Shown one piece after another: positions 27,198 to 34,648 of a stretch of 64,000 nucleotides of DNA (the stretch's first letter is position 1; the number at the start of each line of letters is the position of its first letter). The translations under genes were made by a program, and so were the position numbers. The notes under the pieces were generated by a model, which was not told where the DNA came from, did not search any database, and saw only the letters and a program-made list of their open reading frames with translations. The stretch lies in contig CANMSO010000009.1 of NCBI GenBank assembly GCA_947500545.1, forward strand, positions 1 to 64,000. The letters run 5' to 3'. This stretch comes from an uncultured Aquimarina sp. (GTDB lineage Bacteria > Bacteroidota > Bacteroidia > Flavobacteriales > Flavobacteriaceae).

Positions 27198-27821
27198 ATG
27201 GCTGAATTACGAAATCATTTAACTTTAAAAAGATGCCCTCATTGCAGAGTTGATAATCCAAATATAACGGAGATTACACGATTCAGTACAAACAGCTTTG
27301 ATAATAGACATCCCAGATATTGGGCTGTTTATAATTGTAATAGATGTGGAGGAGTAGTAACAGGAGCGTCTGACTATCCAAATGGATACGTAAAAGAATT
27401 ATATCCAAGTGAAATAGAAGTCTCAGATAGTATTCCTAATAAAGCTAAAGCATTCTTAAATCAAGCAATTGATAGTTTACATGCTCCGTCCGGAGCAATT
27501 ATGTTAGCTGCTAGTGCAATTGATGCTATGTTAAAAGAAAAAGGTTACAAAAAAGGAAATTTATACCCAAGAATTAATAAAGCAACAGAAGATCATCTAA
27601 TTACAGAAGGAATGTCAAAATGGGCGCACGAAATTAGATTAGATGCTAATGATGAAAGGCACGCAGATGAAAACGCTAAGCTTCCCAATAGCAATGATGC
27701 TAAAAAAACTGTTGATTTTGCATTAGCTTTAGCAGAATTTTTATTCGTTTTGCCTTCGAAGGTTGAACGAGGAATTAAAAATGCTACAGAATCGAATAAA
27801 CCAATAGACGAAACTAAATAA
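27198..27821 (+). CDS. Zinc-ribbon/DUF4145 protein (cassette 1 cargo)
   Basis: 207 residues from the ATG at 27198; the frame runs upstream to a TTG at 27156 across the cassette boundary, which argues against the longer start. Seen: zinc ribbon CPHC (13-16) with CNRC (47-50), then a DUF4145 domain (about 80-190) with LNQAIDSLHAPSGAIMLAASAIDAML and WAHEIRLDANDERHAD. DUF4145 occurs widely in restriction and other defence loci and alone, with unknown biochemistry. Bounded by 10-bp matched inverted repeats, so probably a mobile cassette gene. Confidence 0.85.
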   Translation: MAELRNHLTLKRCPHCRVDNPNITEITRFSTNSFDNRHPRYWAVYNCNRCGGVVTGASDYPNGYVKELYPSEIEVSDSIPNKAKAFLNQAIDSLHAPSGAIMLAASAIDAMLKEKGYKKGNLYPRINKATEDHLITEGMSKWAHEIRLDANDERHADENAKLPNSNDAKKTVDFALALAEFLFVLPSKVERGIKNATESNKPIDETK

Positions 27822-27826
27822 AAACC

Positions 27827-28025
27827 TGTACATAACACTATATATAGCAAATAGGGCAATTAGTGTTTAATCAAAAAGTCATTATCTATTTGCTAAGTCA
27901 CCAAATCTTTTGATTTGGTGTTAAAGAGAAAAATTAAAACAAAATGCAAAAGATTTGGCTTGTGGCTAGAATGAAAGTAATCGCTTATTTTCTGCCCTAA
28001 ATGCCATATATTTAACGTTATGCAC
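27827..28025. other. attC-like recombination site 1
   Basis: From the inverse core TGTACATAAC (27827-27836) to the next core GTTATGCAC (28017-28025). Inside, a long imperfect stem pairs CTATATATAGCAAATAGGGCA with TGCCCTAAATGCCATATATT; AGGGCA/TGCCCT is exact. The loop of about 140 bases contains a smaller hairpin, CACCAAATC/GATTTGGTG. This matches the architecture of a long attC with a large variable terminal structure. The cores deviate from the classical RYYYAAC/GTTRRRY. Confidence 0.55.
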
Positions 28026-28041
28026 AAATACTAAATATTAC

Positions 28042-30006
28042 ATGAAAATAAAGATTGAGGGAAGATATAATGCAGTTAAAGACGTAGAGTTTGAATTTTC
28101 AAAAGGGTTAACTTTAATTACAGGATACAATGGGGCTGGCAAAACCCAACTCCTTCAATTAATTAATGCTACAGTAGGTCAATCAGTTACTTCTAACAGT
28201 GATACTTTTGTATATAATCCAAATGGAGCAGACTACTCTGTAAAAATTGAAAATTTTAGTATTCAAGAATCAGGAGCAAATATTTTATGGGCAGATAATT
28301 ATGGACAAGTGGTTTTTCAAGGTAATATCCTTTATAAGGATTTCAAAGAGGTATGTCTTGAAATATATTCTATTATAAATCCAACTCAAAAAAATCACAT
28401 TTTGAACACATTGGGAAGAAAAAACAACCCCAATGGAAACAGGAATCAACCTGAGATTATTTCTAATACTCAGTTAAGACAAATGATTAAACAACTCTCT
28501 GGAAAATTAATTTCAGAGATTGAAAAAAATTCTAATAAAACTAAAGAAGAACTTTTGCCTGCAGATATTTTAGGCTTCTTTCCTGTTCATGTTTTAGTGA
28601 CTGAACTACAACCAAATCAGACAGATCAAATACTCTCATTTTATTTCTATTGCCATCAATATAAGGTTGCCTATAATAAAAAACACAATATTTCAAATGA
28701 TTTAGGAGAGGCTCCTTGGGATATCTTTCAACAGGTAATAGATTCGTTAGGTTTCAATTATAAGGTAACTGCCCCTGACATTAATAAGTTAAATGATATT
28801 CTATCCATGGAGTTGAATGAAATGTCTGAAAAACCTTATAAAATTATATTAATAGATAACGATTCTGGAAAAGAAATAAGTTTCAATAACCTGTCGTCTG
28901 GTGAAAAACAACTATTTTCTATTGGGATGTTAAGATACTCCACTGAATTACGGAACAATAAAAGAAAGCTAATCTTACTTGATGAACCCGATGCTCATCT
29001 TCATCCTTCTATGATTAAACAGTTTTTCGAAATTGTCAATGATTTTTTAGTTAAAGAAAATGGTATAAAAGTTATCATGACAACACACTCTTCATCAACA
29101 TTAGTTTTAGCTTCTAAGTATCAGAATCTAGATCTTTTCTTTATGAATAGATCCTCTGAATTCGAATCAACTTCTCTTGAAATTGATAATTCTCCTAAAT
29201 TTTCAAAAAGTATTAAGTCTTTGTCTAATGGTTTATTCGCTGTTTATCCTGAGACTAAGTTTGTAATAGTTGAAGATCAAGATGATGTAGAGTTTTATAA
29301 CTGCATAACTGAATTTTCAAAAAATGATAATTGTTCAACTTTAAATTTCATTTCTTCTTCAGATTTAACTGAAAATGGAGAAGGAGGAAAAGATGCCGTT
29401 GAAAAAAGTTTAAATCATTTAAAACGATTTGATGCATTGACAATTAGCGATTCCTCTGTAATTGGCCTAATTGATAAAGACACGGGTAATGTTGACTACA
29501 ATGAAGACAATTTGATTTTTTTGATCAATCGATATAGTATAGAAAATTATTGGTTCGACCCGTTAATTATTTACTGTTTTCTAATAAATGGAAAAGATCC
29601 AGAATTTACCAAATTTGACATACTTAAGGTGAAACCTGGAGAAGAATTCACTATTCGAAATTCATTAAATCTTGATGTCCAGAGACAAGTTGATGTAATT
29701 GTAAAGAAATTATGCGAACAAATTACTTTTAGCGATTCAATACAATCATTTGAATTCAATGGAGATACAAAAGAATTAAAAGCCCCAAATCAATATCAAG
29801 AATTGGTTGAAGTGTCATACTTAAATGGACATAAAATTAAAATTCCAAAATGGCTAATCGATTTAAGAGGAAAAGACTTAAGACAATTATATCAAGCTAC
29901 TTTCAAAGGTGCTCGAAAGCTTAATAAAGAAGCTTCTTATAAATACTTTAGATCAACTAAACATATCCCAATAGAATTGCTAGATCTAATTGAGTCTTGT
30001 ATATAA
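28042..30006 (+). CDS. AAA ATPase fused to a TOPRIM/DUF4435-like domain (cassette 2 cargo)
   Basis: 654 residues, cytoplasmic. Seen: Walker A GYNGAGKT (28-35), ABC-type signature NLSSGEKQ (about 282-289), Walker B LILLDEPDAHLHP (Asp314-Glu315), switch-His region MTTHSS (about 350), then a C-terminal TOPRIM-like domain: VEDQDD (Glu411), LIDKDTG (Asp478, Asp480) and SIENYWFD (about 500-507). This is the plan of OLD-family nucleases and of fused AriA-AriB proteins of the PARIS anti-phage system, in which an ATPase sensor controls a DUF4435 nuclease. Assignment to PARIS is inference. Flanked by matched inverted cores. Confidence 0.82.
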   Translation: MKIKIEGRYNAVKDVEFEFSKGLTLITGYNGAGKTQLLQLINATVGQSVTSNSDTFVYNPNGADYSVKIENFSIQESGANILWADNYGQVVFQGNILYKDFKEVCLEIYSIINPTQKNHILNTLGRKNNPNGNRNQPEIISNTQLRQMIKQLSGKLISEIEKNSNKTKEELLPADILGFFPVHVLVTELQPNQTDQILSFYFYCHQYKVAYNKKHNISNDLGEAPWDIFQQVIDSLGFNYKVTAPDINKLNDILSMELNEMSEKPYKIILIDNDSGKEISFNNLSSGEKQLFSIGMLRYSTELRNNKRKLILLDEPDAHLHPSMIKQFFEIVNDFLVKENGIKVIMTTHSSSTLVLASKYQNLDLFFMNRSSEFESTSLEIDNSPKFSKSIKSLSNGLFAVYPETKFVIVEDQDDVEFYNCITEFSKNDNCSTLNFISSSDLTENGEGGKDAVEKSLNHLKRFDALTISDSSVIGLIDKDTGNVDYNEDNLIFLINRYSIENYWFDPLIIYCFLINGKDPEFTKFDILKVKPGEEFTIRNSLNLDVQRQVDVIVKKLCEQITFSDSIQSFEFNGDTKELKAPNQYQELVEVSYLNGHKIKIPKWLIDLRGKDLRQLYQATFKGARKLNKEASYKYFRSTKHIPIELLDLIESCI

Positions 30007-30011
30007 AAATC

Positions 30012-30085
30012 AGTGCATAACAATTTGTATATTGCATATGCCGCCTTCGGCAGGCAAACGCACCATACAATAGACGTTAGCAATA
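30012..30085. other. attC-like recombination site 2
   Basis: Inverse core AGTGCATAAC (30012-30021) complements the start of cassette 2 (GTTATGCAC, 28017). The site ends with core GTTAGCAATA (30076-30085), which opens cassette 3. Inside are TTGTAT/ATACAA arms and a GCCG/CGGC hairpin. The 74-bp length is typical of attC. Confidence 0.6.
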
Positions 30086-30110
30086 ATAAAATGCTACAGA
30101 AATAAAAATT

Positions 30111-30632
30111 TTGAAAAAAATCTACAACATTAATATTTTAAAACTTTTTTTCGTTACCCTAAATTTGATATTCCTATCTATCTCTTGTAAAAAGAAAGAT
30201 ATTGAGCCATTAAAAAGAATAGACAATTCTAATAAAAGCTTTTCCGAATTAGTCTTTCCTGACACAATAATCAATAATCATTTATTCGGACATTTTAAAT
30301 ATCGTTTTAAATTACACGACACTATAAAAAATGACCCTGATGATACTAGAATTATGAAGGTTTATACGAAATTCACGAAAAAGCGAATAAATCCTGAAAG
30401 AATAAACATAAAGGAATGCGATTCATTTTTTGCAATGAATTATAATTTGATTGACACATTAAAAGTGCCCATTTTTTACTCTATGAAAAATTTAAAAGGT
30501 CCTTATTATTTATCTGGAAAAGTTATTGTAACATCAATTCCTCAATATTATGGAAAAAAAGATTCTACCAATCAAATAATGTTGATTAGAGAATTTAGTT
30601 TTATGAAAAATGATTCAATAATTATTAACTAA
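30111..30632 (+). CDS. Small lipoprotein (cassette 3 cargo)
   Basis: 173 residues. Starts at a TTG (30111), because the only nearby ATG (30091) meets a stop after four codons; starting there gives a good lipoprotein signal ending SISC (Cys26) then KKK. The mature part is beta-rich, basic and Ser/Asn/Asp-rich; I recognise no family. AT-rich even for this genome. Enclosed by GTTAGCAATA and its exact complement TATTGCTAAC, so the third member of the cassette array. Confidence 0.7.
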   Translation: MKKIYNINILKLFFVTLNLIFLSISCKKKDIEPLKRIDNSNKSFSELVFPDTIINNHLFGHFKYRFKLHDTIKNDPDDTRIMKVYTKFTKKRINPERINIKECDSFFAMNYNLIDTLKVPIFYSMKNLKGPYYLSGKVIVTSIPQYYGKKDSTNQIMLIREFSFMKNDSIIIN

Positions 30633-30636
30633 TGAC

Positions 30637-30715
30637 TATTGCTAACAATGCCTATAATTAATGCGAGGGCAGTTGCTAGCCGAAATATTAGCTGATTTGC
30701 ATTATCGCAAAAGCT
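30637..30715. other. attC-like site 3, end of array, probably incomplete
   Basis: Begins with TATTGCTAAC (30637-30646), the exact reverse complement of the cassette 3 start. A stem follows: TAATGC...CAG pairs with CTG...GCATTA. No GTTA-type closing core is visible after the stem, so the array appears to end here or the last site has decayed. Confidence 0.5.
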
Positions 30716-30755
30716 TTTTCCCTATTTTTATCCTAACAAACTAAAAAACAACCCC

Positions 30756-30826
30756 GCTACCACTAGTTTGTAACTAGTGGCCACAAAACCCTTATACACG
30801 CTACTAGTCTGGGACTAACGGTAGCG
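30756..30826. repeat. REP-like nested palindromes
   Basis: CCACTAGTT, three bases, AACTAGTGG form a perfect 9-bp hairpin (30760-30780). CGCTAC (30799) pairs with GTAGCG (30821), and GCTACC (30756) with GGTAGC (30820). The compact set of nested hairpins resembles REP/RAYT-type extragenic elements. No transposase is nearby. Confidence 0.5.
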
Positions 30827-31018
30827 AAGTAAACCCTCATGGATTTCAGTCTACACTTCGACAAGCTCAATGTGACACGCTGGAATGACAACACTTTTTT
30901 TTACGGAAAACCAGAAATTCCCCCTGCAAGAAAGGGGTATTCTCCCGATGGCGCTGCACGCTTATTTCGCTTAGGTTTGCCACTCAAACAATTCAAGCAA
31001 AAACAAACAATCGAACAA

Positions 31019-31504
31019 ATGGCATTAGAAAATCTAATCAGTGTAACCTTTTCTGACAAAGAATTACACCAGCTTACTCATGGTATCCAAACCATTAGAG
31101 AAGTATTATCTGGCAAAACGATTAACCTTACGCCAGAACAACGAGGACAGTATGGTCGAATCGCCAATCAAAATAAATTAATCGTAGACAAAGCAAAAAG
31201 CTATATGGAGCAGCATCCAGACTGGGTTCCTCGTTTTGTAGACAAAGAAGAATTTGATCGTGATTATGAGACACGCCAACAGATCGAAGCACATGTACAG
31301 ATGTTAGAGAACTTGTCTCAGCAGCTTATAGATACCAAAACCTTATTGGATTATGATAACTACTCTAACGCTTTGAGTTTCTATCGTGCCATGCGCTATC
31401 TGGCAGGAGAAAATGAGCCGGGAGCCAAAACTGTATACAAAGACATGAAAGTTCTTTTTAAGAAAAATAGTGCCATACCACTGGTGAACGATCGTGAAGA
31501 ATAG
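31019..31504 (+). CDS. Helical protein of unknown function
   Basis: 161 residues from the ATG at 31019 (MALENLISVTFSDKELHQL). The frame stays open upstream to 30839, but that part translates a dispersed repeat (FSLHFDKLNVTRWND is the usual translation of such intergenic DNA) and low-conservation sequence, so I prefer the internal start. The protein is soluble, helical and highly charged, with no known motif. Surrounded on both sides by repeats, so a recently acquired or rearranged location is likely. Confidence 0.6.
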   Translation: MALENLISVTFSDKELHQLTHGIQTIREVLSGKTINLTPEQRGQYGRIANQNKLIVDKAKSYMEQHPDWVPRFVDKEEFDRDYETRQQIEAHVQMLENLSQQLIDTKTLLDYDNYSNALSFYRAMRYLAGENEPGAKTVYKDMKVLFKKNSAIPLVNDREE

Positions 31505-31682
31505 TTAGCCAACTATTTATTAACCAATTTAGTGTTCATCCTTGCCTTTTCCTCTCTGTCGGGGGAGAGGAAAACGGTAAGGTGTTATGATTACCCTTCT
31601 TTCCTTCTTTACAGGTACTTCGTACCCTCTTCAACATCATTTTATTTATTGTTATAGTCCTTTGACCCCTTGCCAAGGTAAG

Positions 31683-31852
31683 TCGAAGCGATCCTGAGGT
31701 CCTTCGAAGCGATATCATATCAGTTCTACCCCCATATAGTATCAGTTCGAAGTGATAATGTATCAGTTTTATGGGTCAAGGTATCAGTTTGAAGGGTCTT
31801 GATGACCCCTTGAAGCGATATCACATCAGCTCGAACCATCTAGATATCAGTT
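31683..31852. repeat. 21-bp periodic TATCAGTT array
   Basis: Exact TATCAGTT at 31718, 31740, 31761, 31782 and 31845, with CATCAGCT at 31824; spacings are 22, 21, 21, 42 and 21. TCGAAGCGAT at 31683 and about 31703, and TCGAAGTGAT at 31747, belong to the same degenerate unit. A period of 21 equals two helical turns, so copies face the same side of the helix. It fills most of the 490-bp gap between 31504 and 31996; the rest is low-complexity GC-rich DNA. Confidence 0.6.
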
Positions 31853-31889
31853 ATAGTAGTCATGGCATGGGGTCACCCCTTCCTGGTAA

Positions 31890-31901
31890 GGGGGTACCCC
31901 C
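31890..31901. repeat. GC-only palindrome in a GC-rich patch
   Basis: GGGGGTACCCCC within 31861-31915, a patch of C and G runs unlike the surrounding AT-rich DNA. Confidence 0.4.
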
Positions 31902-31995
31902 ATGGTGGGGAGGGGTAATTTTTGGTAAAAAAGAATCATTTTAAAATCGATTACTATATTTGGCTAACAAAAAAGCAATCATCTTATTAAGGAAC

Positions 31996-32628
31996 ATGAA
32001 AAAACTCACACTCTTACTGGTTCTCATACCAGTATTCTTTGGGCAAGCACAATCGGTCACAGTATCAACACGGGTAGTCCCAGAACCGGTAGTTGACTCT
32101 AAATACTTTTTACCGGTTACGATATACACCAAAAAGGATAGTGTTATTAATGGGTACGCAAAGCTGTTGTCTGACGGTAGAGGTATGACCTTTGTTAAAG
32201 AAAAAAAAGGAAATGTAGTTACTGTTGATGAATGGAAACTAATTATGGCTAAAAAAATCAAGAAAGCAGAGTTTAAAACGGACGATAAAACCCTTGAACT
32301 TGAACCTGTTAAAAGAAAAGGAGATATGGGAGCCGTTGTTCTTTTACACAAAATGTTTGAAAACGAAAAATTAAAATTATATATGAATGTATATGATATT
32401 CATAATATAGAACGAAAAGTTACTTTTTTTCCTTTGAAGCCAGGAGAAAATAAAGCATCAATTTTATCTCTGAATTTTAAAGATCAAACGAAGTCAATGC
32501 CGGATAAAGTAAGAAAAGTTTTTAGTAGCTGTCCAGAGCTTCAGAAAAAAATCAAAAACAAAGAATATAAAAATACGCTGGAAGACTTTACGCAAATATT
32601 AGAGTACTTTGATAAGGAGTGTTTTTGA
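31996..32628 (+). CDS. Secreted protein of unknown function
   Basis: 210 residues. The ATG at 31996 gives a signal peptide (MKKLTLLLVLIPVFFGQAQ). The frame opens at 31960, but a TATATTTG box at 31955-31962 would start transcription downstream of that codon. The mature protein has a beta-rich first half (YFLPVTIYTKKDSVINGYAKL) and a Lys-rich helical end with two Cys (SSCPELQ, KECF). Family not recognised. The periodic repeat array lies directly upstream. Confidence 0.75.
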   Translation: MKKLTLLLVLIPVFFGQAQSVTVSTRVVPEPVVDSKYFLPVTIYTKKDSVINGYAKLLSDGRGMTFVKEKKGNVVTVDEWKLIMAKKIKKAEFKTDDKTLELEPVKRKGDMGAVVLLHKMFENEKLKLYMNVYDIHNIERKVTFFPLKPGENKASILSLNFKDQTKSMPDKVRKVFSSCPELQKKIKNKEYKNTLEDFTQILEYFDKECF

Positions 32629-32686
32629 ATCCCATGATGCATTTTTACATCTTGATTCTCAAGAGCATTTTTCGGGTTAAAAGTTA

Positions 32687-32716
32687 AAGGCCTATCTCCA
32701 AAAAAGATAGGCCTTC
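32687..32716. terminator. Bidirectional terminator
   Basis: AAGGCCTATCT and AGATAGGCCTT form a perfect 11-bp stem between convergent genes. T-rich sequence follows on either strand. Confidence 0.75.
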
Positions 32717-32729
32717 TCTATTTTACGAA

Positions 32730-34292
32730 CTATACTTTTACTAATTTCCAGAGATGTTCTTGATGTGGTGGTGACTTTGCATTATTTTCATTAACTCCTT
32801 TGATATCATTACCATAATTATAATCGAGCACCCTACCCGTAGCTTGATTTCTAAGGAAGTAATAAACGTTGGTATCATCTACCGTGGTAGGCTCTAGCTT
32901 CCATAAATGATTAGGGTGGCCGCTAGGTGAAGGCACAAATCGAAAGCTTTCCCCATCATAATAATCTAATGCAGCTCCCGCAACTTTATTCACGAGATTA
33001 TGAAACTCTGTAGCCTCATGTCTTAACATCTTCCAATAAGTATTATCCCATGTACCGGGGGGTAGTTGTAAATTAGGATTATAGGAACCTATATTAATAC
33101 CTATTGAAATTGCATTAGTATATGCGTTAAGGCGATTTTTATGATCCAGACCCAAAGCTGCTCCGGTAGCTTTATTGATAATATGACAACCGTTTCCTTC
33201 TCTATTTGGGAGTATTTGCCAAAGATGGTTAGGATGTTCATCAAGATTTACAGCCCTTAGGAATTGCCCGTCATAATGATCCAAAATCTGACCAGACGCT
33301 TTATTTTGGATGCGAAACCATCGTGGATCATTTTCACTAGCAACAAATTTCCACATATGCTGTGGATGGATATAATCATAACTGGTCAATAATTTTATAT
33401 CCTTCCCATAGTAATGATCAATTCCCCAATCCTTACCAATAATATTCAGGTAAAAATATCCTTCAACTTGCTGTTGCAGTTCAAAAGACAAGTGATAGGA
33501 CCGTTCACTATATTCTACATATCGTCCTAATACATGATCTTTTGCTTTGCAATGTAGCATAAAATATGAATCCTTGATCTCGGTGATACGCTCTGGAATA
33601 TCGCGATTAATAGTTTCTACATAATCAGCGATTCCTTCTATATAAGTACCAATATCTGTAATCTTTGCGGCTGCAATATTTTTATGATTATTATCTGTAG
33701 CATGTAAAAGTATACATGTGCATATCAAGCTAGCATTAATAAGATCGGTAACAAACAATGCACTCACCCCATTCAACTGCGTATTAAATGCATAGATTCC
33801 TGTGTTTTCTTGGTACATCTTATCGGTTACTTCATCCAAATAATCCGTGCTTTTCATCACTTCGCTACCAATAAGAATATCATGAATTTGCTCTGTAGCA
33901 CTACCAATTTGGGTAAGTACACTTACTGGATCTGTTTTATACAGCGAGTCATATGCTCCAGAATACCCATCACTAACAGTGTTGTAACCGTCTAAAGTGG
34001 TCTTAAAATTTTCATACAATTCGCCGATATCAGAATGCAGTTTTTCAAGATCAGACTCTACAACAACGGTCGAGATTTGTAATACTGCTTGTTTTATTTC
34101 TTTCTCAACTTCTTCAAGTTTTTGCAGCACTTGCTTAAATTGTTCTCCCGAACCTCCAAACAGTTCTTCAATTCCTTTTTTTAAGAAAAAATCAAACGGG
34201 CCGGTAAGCACATCATTGATTAAACTTAATCCAATCTTTTTACCCACGTCTTGTGCTGTGATCTTTAAAAGACCTTCAAGAAAACCTGCCAT
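32730..34292 (-). CDS. Helical protein with ricin-type lectin half, toxin-like
   Basis: 520 residues, no signal peptide. Residues 1-250 are helical with amphipathic and hydrophobic stretches (AVLQISTVVVESDL, ALFVTDLINASLICTCILL), compatible with a membrane-active bundle. Residues about 265-520 are beta-trefoil-like: repeated units ending HMWKF, HLWQI, YWKML, HLWKL and HLWKL, each preceded by LDxYxG-type segments, i.e. the ricin QxW repeat. Lectin plus helical bundle recalls pore-forming toxins, but cytotoxicity is inference. Single gene, convergent with a secreted protein gene and divergent from the TIR gene. Confidence 0.7.
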   Translation of the reverse strand: MAGFLEGLLKITAQDVGKKIGLSLINDVLTGPFDFFLKKGIEELFGGSGEQFKQVLQKLEEVEKEIKQAVLQISTVVVESDLEKLHSDIGELYENFKTTLDGYNTVSDGYSGAYDSLYKTDPVSVLTQIGSATEQIHDILIGSEVMKSTDYLDEVTDKMYQENTGIYAFNTQLNGVSALFVTDLINASLICTCILLHATDNNHKNIAAAKITDIGTYIEGIADYVETINRDIPERITEIKDSYFMLHCKAKDHVLGRYVEYSERSYHLSFELQQQVEGYFYLNIIGKDWGIDHYYGKDIKLLTSYDYIHPQHMWKFVASENDPRWFRIQNKASGQILDHYDGQFLRAVNLDEHPNHLWQILPNREGNGCHIINKATGAALGLDHKNRLNAYTNAISIGINIGSYNPNLQLPPGTWDNTYWKMLRHEATEFHNLVNKVAGAALDYYDGESFRFVPSPSGHPNHLWKLEPTTVDDTNVYYFLRNQATGRVLDYNYGNDIKGVNENNAKSPPHQEHLWKLVKV

Positions 34293-34648
34293 AGTGTATT
34301 ATATATTTAAGTTAGTTACACCCAAATTAGACAATTAATTTTGATCCCTAATTAGATTTAATAACAATTACGTATCCTTACGTAGAGTTTTTTTAGACAG
34401 AAAGGTTTTTGAAACGCAATCACTTATACTTATTTTAGTTTTCACCTCATTTATGATCAATCCGCAAAAGGTAAAAAAGACAAATCAATAGCAATCATAG
34501 TATTAGCAATATGAAACAATAATGGGTACTGAAACCCAAAAGATGTTCTGGTATATCCAGAAATAAAAGATAATTTTAACAATACTACAAGCAACAAAAC
34601 TTATGGGTACAGCGTTATCTACTGCAATAAAACACTATCATCACACAA
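34293..34648. other. Divergent intergenic region
   Basis: 356 bp between the ricin-type gene and the TIR gene. It contains a direct repeat TTACGTA at 34368 and 34378 and AT-rich promoter-like DNA. A 34-codon frame starting at 34603 overlaps the TIR start and shows no family features. No RNA gene seen. Confidence 0.4.

Noticed and set aside
27172..30646. The inverted repeats as transposon ends
   Set aside because: Each gene has its own repeat sequence, no transposase is present, and repeats of neighbouring genes meet inside structured spacers. This fits cassettes better than transposons.
31683..31852. CRISPR array at the periodic repeat
   Set aside because: The repeats are 8-bp cores in a degenerate 21-bp unit without unique 30-bp spacers, and no cas genes are present.
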